Origin: Pseudomonas fluorescens
GTDB lineage: Bacteria > Pseudomonadota > Gammaproteobacteria > Pseudomonadales > Pseudomonadaceae
Assembly (NCBI RefSeq): GCF_040448305.1
Contig: NZ_CP148752.1
Span: forward strand, 5,743,501-5,807,500
Direction: 5' to 3'
DNA length: 64,000 nucleotides
Shown here: positions 60,068 through 64,000 of the stretch, one piece after another
Position numbering within the stretch: the stretch's first letter is position 1
How the letters are laid out: every line of letters starts with the position of its first letter
Made by a program: the position numbers and the translations under genes
The notes under the pieces: generated by a model
What the model was told of the DNA's origin: nothing
Database searches by the model: none
Seen by the model: only the letters and a program-made list of their open reading frames with translations

Positions 60068-61486
60068 GTGGCCGCTGATATCGAAGATAGCCGCTCCGCC
60101 CGCTTTGCCCTGCGCTGCTCAAGTTTTGCCGAACGCTGGTTTCCCGACTCCTGGGTGTTTGCTGCCCTGGCGGTGATTATCGTGGCCCTGGCCACCATGG
60201 CGATGGGTGCCAAGCCCACCGATGCCGCGATGGCGTTCGGTGACGGCTTCTGGAGCCTGATCCCTTTCACCATGCAAATGGCCTTTGTAGTGATCGGTGG
60301 CTACGTGGTCGCCAGTTCGCCACCGGCGGTGAAACTGATTGACCGTCTGGCCAAACTGCCGAAAAACGGCCGCTCCGCCGTGGCCTGGGTCGCGTTGATT
60401 TCGATGGTCGCGTCGTTGCTGAACTGGGGCCTGTCCCTGGTGTTCGGCGGACTGCTGGTGCGCGCCCTGGCCCGCCGCACCGATCTGAAAATGGATTACC
60501 GTGCCGCTGGTGCTGCCGCCTATCTGGGGCTTGGCGCGGTGTGGGCCCTGGGCCTGTCGTCGTCCGCAGCACAATTGCAGGCCAACCCGGCGAGCCTGCC
60601 GCCGTCGATTCTGTCGATCACCGGAGTGATTCCATTCACGCAGACGATTTTCCTCTGGCAGTCCGGTGCCATGTTGCTGGCCTTGATCGTGATCTCGCTG
60701 ATCATTGCCTACGCCACCGCCCCGGGCCCGAACTCGGCGCGTGACGCCAAGGCGTGCGGCGTCGATCCGAGTTTCAACCTGCCACCGCTGCAACCACGCA
60801 CCCGCCCTGGCGAATGGCTGGAACACAGCCCGCTGCTGACGATTCTGCTGGTGTTGCTGGCAGCCGGATGGCTGTTTCACGAGTTCTCGACCAAACCGGC
60901 CATCAGTGCGATTTCCGGGCTGAACACCTACAACTTCCTGTTCATCATGCTGGGTGCCCTGCTGCACTGGCGTCCGCGCAGTTTTCTGGACGCCGTGTCC
61001 CGTGCGGTACCGACCACCACCGGTGTGTTGATCCAGTTCCCGCTGTATGGCTCGATCGCTGCGCTGATGACCACGGTCAAGGGCGCCGATGCACAGTCCC
61101 TGGCGCACCACATCTCGACCTTTTTCGTCAGCATTGCTTCCCACGACACCTATGCCCTGCTGATGGGCGTGTACTCGGCGATCCTCGGCTTCTTCATTCC
61201 ATCCGGCGGCGGCAAGTGGATCATCGAAGCGCCATACGTGATGCAGGTGGCCAACGACCTGAACTATCACCTGGGCTGGGCCGTACAGATCTACAACGCC
61301 TCCGAAGCCTTACCGAACCTGATCAACCCGTTCTACATGCTGCCGTTGCTGGGCGTGCTGGGGTTGAAGGCGCGGGACCTGATCGGTTTCTCGTTCGTGC
61401 AGTTGCTGGTACACACGCCACTGGTGCTAGTGTTGTTATGGGCACTGGGGACGACGCTGGCGTATACGCCGCCGGTAATGCCGTAA
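60068..61486 (+). CDS. AtoE-type short-chain fatty acid transporter
   Basis: A 472-residue inner-membrane carrier with many hydrophobic segments. FTMQMAFVVIGGYVVASSPP near residue 74, WVALISMVASLLNWGLSLVF near 110 and IPSGGGKWIIEAPYVMQVAN near 376 are typical of the AtoE/TIGR00366 family, which takes up butyrate or acetoacetate. The start is GTG 60068 behind GAGG. A terminator follows. Confidence 0.9.
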   Translation: MAADIEDSRSARFALRCSSFAERWFPDSWVFAALAVIIVALATMAMGAKPTDAAMAFGDGFWSLIPFTMQMAFVVIGGYVVASSPPAVKLIDRLAKLPKNGRSAVAWVALISMVASLLNWGLSLVFGGLLVRALARRTDLKMDYRAAGAAAYLGLGAVWALGLSSSAAQLQANPASLPPSILSITGVIPFTQTIFLWQSGAMLLALIVISLIIAYATAPGPNSARDAKACGVDPSFNLPPLQPRTRPGEWLEHSPLLTILLVLLAAGWLFHEFSTKPAISAISGLNTYNFLFIMLGALLHWRPRSFLDAVSRAVPTTTGVLIQFPLYGSIAALMTTVKGADAQSLAHHISTFFVSIASHDTYALLMGVYSAILGFFIPSGGGKWIIEAPYVMQVANDLNYHLGWAVQIYNASEALPNLINPFYMLPLLGVLGLKARDLIGFSFVQLLVHTPLVLVLLWALGTTLAYTPPVMP

Positions 61487-61490
61487 CCAT

Positions 61491-61523
61491 AAAAAAGGGC
61501 CGGTATTGATATCGGCCCTTTTT
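61491..61523. terminator. Terminator after the AtoE-type gene
   Basis: AAAAAAGGGCCGGTA and TATCGGCCCTTTTT pair around TTGA. Confidence 0.9.
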
Positions 61524-61581
61524 GTTCCGCCCTGTCTGTTTCAGTAACTGCTGGTCTTAATACGCTGAAAAGGATCTGAGC

Positions 61582-62754
61582 ATGTTCAAACTCGCGGCAC
61601 TCACTCTCGCAGCCCTCACCCTGAGCACCACCGCCCACGCCGATGTCAACCTGAAGCTGGGCACTACCGAACGCGTTACCCGTCTCTTCGCCTACCCCAA
61701 CAACTGTAACGTGATCTGCTTTCGCAACTGGACGCTTGAGCAAACGGTCGAGCATTACCTGACCCAAAGCGTGCAGCGTGATGGCTACACCGGGGCGAAG
61801 GTTCTGATCAAGACCGATAACAATCAGCTTTATGCCGAAATCAGCGGCGTACCCAACGGCTATGAAAAGCCCCTGGCCGCGCTGCTCGACGCCGGTGACC
61901 TGGCCTATGACGGCGCCAGCAAACTGAATGCCGATGGCAAGTGGGCGTACAGCTGGTATCTGTTCCTGCCGCTGGGCATGGCCCTGGAAAATCGCAAAAG
62001 CGTCGAACTGCTGCACTTCCCGCCAGATTATTCGCTGACCCAGGCACAGGATTACCTGAGGTCCGCCACTACGGATCGCTGGGCCACGCTGCTGACCGCC
62101 AACGGCATCCCGGCCGAGCAGACGCCGGGTTACCAGACGATCATCGACATCGCCCCGATTGCCGCACCTTCCAACGCGGGCAAGGACCTCGAAGGCGTCT
62201 ACGGCTACTTCAAGGATTACCAGACCACCATGGTCAAGGAAGTCAGCCTGAATGCCAGCGGCGCAGCACTGCCGATGGTCGCCTTCGGCACACCGGTGCG
62301 TAACTGGATCAAAGAGCAATACGGGCCGACGGTGAACGTGTTGGGCCTGACCCAGATCAACCCGGACAACGGCGTGAAAGTCCCCGTATTGGGCTCAAAC
62401 CACCCGAGCTACATATGGTATGCCGCCGATCCGGCAAGCTACACCGGCAGTGACGCCCAGGCCAAGGCCGATGCGGCAGGCCTGAAAGTCATGGGCCAGG
62501 ATTTGAGTGCCGCGTGCTGGCAGGCCGCCATGGGCCGTCAACCGGACAGCAATCCAGACGTTGAGCTCAATACCTGCAGGCAAACCTGGCAAGTGGCCCG
62601 CAAAGAAAAAACCTGCGAGCTGTTCTACACCTCGATCCGCCACCTGTCGCCCCAACAGGCCGCGGGTAAATGCGCGACAGCTTCGATCGTGTCCCAGCTC
62701 AAACAACTCAAGACCCCAGCGCCAGCCACGGCAAAACCTGCTCCGCCGTTGTAA
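61582..62754 (+). CDS. Exported protein of unknown function (390 aa)
   Basis: A 390-residue protein with a standard signal peptide: FKLAALTLAALTLSTTAHAD, cut after AHA near residue 20. The mature protein has several Cys (NCNVICFRNW near 47, and four more in the last 80 residues) and a Pro/Ala tail. I do not recognise a family. GGATCT precedes ATG 61582 at moderate fit. It stands alone. Confidence 0.75.
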   Translation: MFKLAALTLAALTLSTTAHADVNLKLGTTERVTRLFAYPNNCNVICFRNWTLEQTVEHYLTQSVQRDGYTGAKVLIKTDNNQLYAEISGVPNGYEKPLAALLDAGDLAYDGASKLNADGKWAYSWYLFLPLGMALENRKSVELLHFPPDYSLTQAQDYLRSATTDRWATLLTANGIPAEQTPGYQTIIDIAPIAAPSNAGKDLEGVYGYFKDYQTTMVKEVSLNASGAALPMVAFGTPVRNWIKEQYGPTVNVLGLTQINPDNGVKVPVLGSNHPSYIWYAADPASYTGSDAQAKADAAGLKVMGQDLSAACWQAAMGRQPDSNPDVELNTCRQTWQVARKEKTCELFYTSIRHLSPQQAAGKCATASIVSQLKQLKTPAPATAKPAPPL

Positions 62755-62841
62755 CCCGATGAACGGCTGCCCATCTGTCACTTATGACAGTAGACCGCCC
62801 GTAGTATCTGCGAGAGGCTTGGGCTGAACCCATGTGCCGCA

Positions 62842-62863
62842 GCGCTGACAGGAACGTCAGCGC
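62842..62863 (+). promoter_or_regulatory. Inverted repeat before the SET-domain gene
   Basis: GCGCTGAC, AGGAAC, GTCAGCGC is a perfect 8-bp repeat 36 bases before the start; a second repeat CTGTCA-CTTA-TGACAG lies at 62775-62790. Either may be an operator or an RNA hairpin. Confidence 0.45.
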
Positions 62864-62898
62864 AAGGAAGTCGCAGCACCCAGCAGACAGGGATCGTT

Positions 62899-63423
62899 AT
62901 GAAAGCTCACGCCCCTCAAGGAAAACGCCCACAACCGCCGCAAGGTGTTTACCCCTTTTCGGAGCTGCCCGTTCGCCTGGGATTTCCTTCCCTGGCCGAC
63001 TTCGAAATCATTGAAAACGCCAAGGGCGAAGCCACGGCTATTGCCGCACGGCGCGAATTCCCGCGAATCACTCGTCTCTGTCGGGCGTCGGGGCACTTGC
63101 TGCCCTATCGCTGCCGGCATACCCGCCAGCTCGCCCCGGGTGTGCACGTTTACGACCCGCGCTTCTGCGGACTGTTGCGGCACTCCTGCGACCCCAATGT
63201 CTTTCTCGACTTGAGCGAGTTGTGGTTATGGGCGCTGAAGGACATCAGCAAGGGTGACTGGCTGACCATGGACTTCGCCGCCAGCGAAGACAAACTGCAA
63301 CGCCAGTTCGCCTGCCAGTGCGGCTCATACGAGTGCCGTGGCTGGATTACCGGCTACGATGAAGAGCCGAACGCCGACGGCCAGCTGTTTTTGCAACAGT
63401 GGCGTCGGCAAAGTCCGTGCTGA
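62899..63423 (+). CDS. Bacterial SET-domain protein
   Basis: A 174-residue protein. The core signature LLRHSCDPNVFLD near residue 93 is the SET motif RxxNHSCxPN in a slightly altered form, and LTMDFAASED near 118 stands for the DY motif. The C-terminal FACQCGSYECRGWITGYDEE is a post-SET-type zinc cluster. SET enzymes methylate lysine using SAM; bacterial targets are mostly unknown. The N-terminal half is short, so the fold may be minimal. ATG 62899 is behind GGGAT. Confidence 0.82.
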   Translation: MKAHAPQGKRPQPPQGVYPFSELPVRLGFPSLADFEIIENAKGEATAIAARREFPRITRLCRASGHLLPYRCRHTRQLAPGVHVYDPRFCGLLRHSCDPNVFLDLSELWLWALKDISKGDWLTMDFAASEDKLQRQFACQCGSYECRGWITGYDEEPNADGQLFLQQWRRQSPC

Positions 63424-63429
63424 AGGGCT

Positions 63430-64000
63430 TTACAGGGGTTCGAACGGACGCAGACGGTACTGCGGCGGCAGTTGCTCGAAACCGCTGATGGTCGCGTTCA
63501 GGCTCTTCCAGCGGCCATCCTTGATGCCGTAGATGCAGCCGTGGACCGACAGGCTCTGCCCACGGTGCCAGGCGTTTTGTACAATGCTGGTGTGACCGAC
63601 GTTGGCCACCTGTTGGATCACGTTGAGTTCGCAGAGACGGTCGACGCGCTCCTCTTCAGTGGCGTATTTGGCCAGTTCTTCGCGTTTTTCATAATAGAGA
63701 TCGCGAATCGAACGCAGCCAGCCGTCGATCAGGCCGAACTGGCGATCCTGCATCGAAGCACGCACACCGCCGCAGCCATAATGGCCGGTGACGAGAATGT
63801 GTTTGACCTTGAGCACATCGACCGCGTACTGAATCACCGACAGGCAGTTGAGGTCGGTGTGCAGCACGACGTTGGCCACATTACGGTGTACGAACAGATC
63901 GCCTGGCAGCATGCCAACGATCTCGTTGGCCGGCACCCGGGCGTCGGAACATCCGATCCACAGGAACTCAGGGGTCTGTTGGCGAGCCAGCTTGGCGAAG
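63430..64000 (-). CDS. Beta-carbonic anhydrase (N-terminus beyond window)
   Basis: The frame ends at 63430 and continues past the window edge; 189 residues are visible. CSDARVPANEIVG at the visible N-terminal part gives the first Cys and the Asp/Arg dyad, and LVTGHYGCGGVRASM about 50 residues later the zinc His and Cys. The enzyme hydrates CO2 to bicarbonate in the cytosol. GLIDGWLRSIRDLYYEKREE and VQNAWHRGQSLSVHGCIYGI are typical of the Can/CynT group. Confidence 0.94.
   Translation of the reverse strand, partial: FAKLARQQTPEFLWIGCSDARVPANEIVGMLPGDLFVHRNVANVVLHTDLNCLSVIQYAVDVLKVKHILVTGHYGCGGVRASMQDRQFGLIDGWLRSIRDLYYEKREELAKYATEEERVDRLCELNVIQQVANVGHTSIVQNAWHRGQSLSVHGCIYGIKDGRWKSLNATISGFEQLPPQYRLRPFEPL

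Noticed and set aside
1..64000. CRISPR array, prophage, insertion sequence or origin of replication
   Set aside because: No regularly spaced direct repeats, integrase or transposase genes, or DnaA-box cluster with dnaA or dnaN were seen. The only repeats are REP pairs.

Overview
This window is a chromosomal segment of a Pseudomonas, most likely of the P. fluorescens group. The evidence is high-GC coding sequence, eight REP-type inverted repeats built on the core GTGGGAGCGGGCTTGCTCGC, and gene order that matches, as far as I recall, the P. aeruginosa PA4626-PA4673 stretch (hprA-like, rsmC, M48 protease, mqoB, PA4642 to PA4644 homologues, hpt, upp, uraA, hemH, phr, pagL, murI, moeB, prmC, prfA, hemA, TPR lipoprotein, lolB, ispE, prs, rplY, pth, ychF). 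I see no prophage, insertion sequence, integrase or CRISPR array. The species call is inference, because no search could be run.

Layout. 1-3.7 kb: 3' part of a DUF1302 outer-membrane protein gene and an AMP-binding acyl-CoA synthetase. 3.9-13.2 kb: LysE exporter, 2-hydroxyacid dehydrogenase, RsmC, an UPF0016/TMEM165 Mn-type exporter behind a yybP-ykoY riboswitch, M48 lipoprotein, a relic of a chemotaxis receptor gene, an unusual SRAP/YedK protein, small proteins, an acyltransferase and a YajG-type lipoprotein. 13.2-21.7 kb: mqo after a 740-base gene-free leader, then purine and pyrimidine salvage (hpt, upp, uraA) and hemH. 21.7-27.3 kb: a probably light-responsive photolyase cluster (FAD oxidoreductase, YbgA-type protein, MerR/LitR-like regulator, photolyase, a 34-codon ORF, SDR oxidoreductase) that shows two deletions. 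27.4-40 kb: housekeeping core with the hemA-prfA-prmC-moeB-murI operon reading left and TPR-lolB-ispE-tRNAGln-prs-rplY-pth-ychF reading right. 40-44.7 kb: Fsr-type MFS pump and a chemotaxis receptor with a short leader ORF. 43.8-50.4 kb: LysR regulator divergent from a spermidine/putrescine-type ABC importer plus an amidase. 50.4-64 kb: tRNAMet, DUF2817 peptidase, Ggt, Ddl, AraC regulator, cupin, flavin reductase, soluble PAS chemoreceptor, MHS-type transporter divergent from an AtoE-type short-chain fatty acid transporter, an unknown secreted protein, a bacterial SET-domain protein and a partial carbonic anhydrase.

How the genes work together. The core block links translation (prfA with its methylase prmC, pth, ychF, rplY, two tRNAs), haem synthesis (hemA, hemH), envelope building (murI, lolB, ddl, pagL, lipoproteins), isoprenoid and PRPP supply (ispE, prs) and base salvage using that PRPP (hpt, upp, uraA). 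The accessory parts are the photolyase cluster, the LysR/ABC/amidase uptake unit and the sensory proteins.

The most noteworthy signals are a natural in-frame loss of nearly all of a DUF523 domain in the photolyase cluster, a ten-codon stub of a lost flavoprotein gene at the end of the same cluster, repeated TGTACA boxes at both promoters of that cluster, a SRAP protein lacking two expected catalytic residues, and a Mn riboswitch with two mutually exclusive stems.
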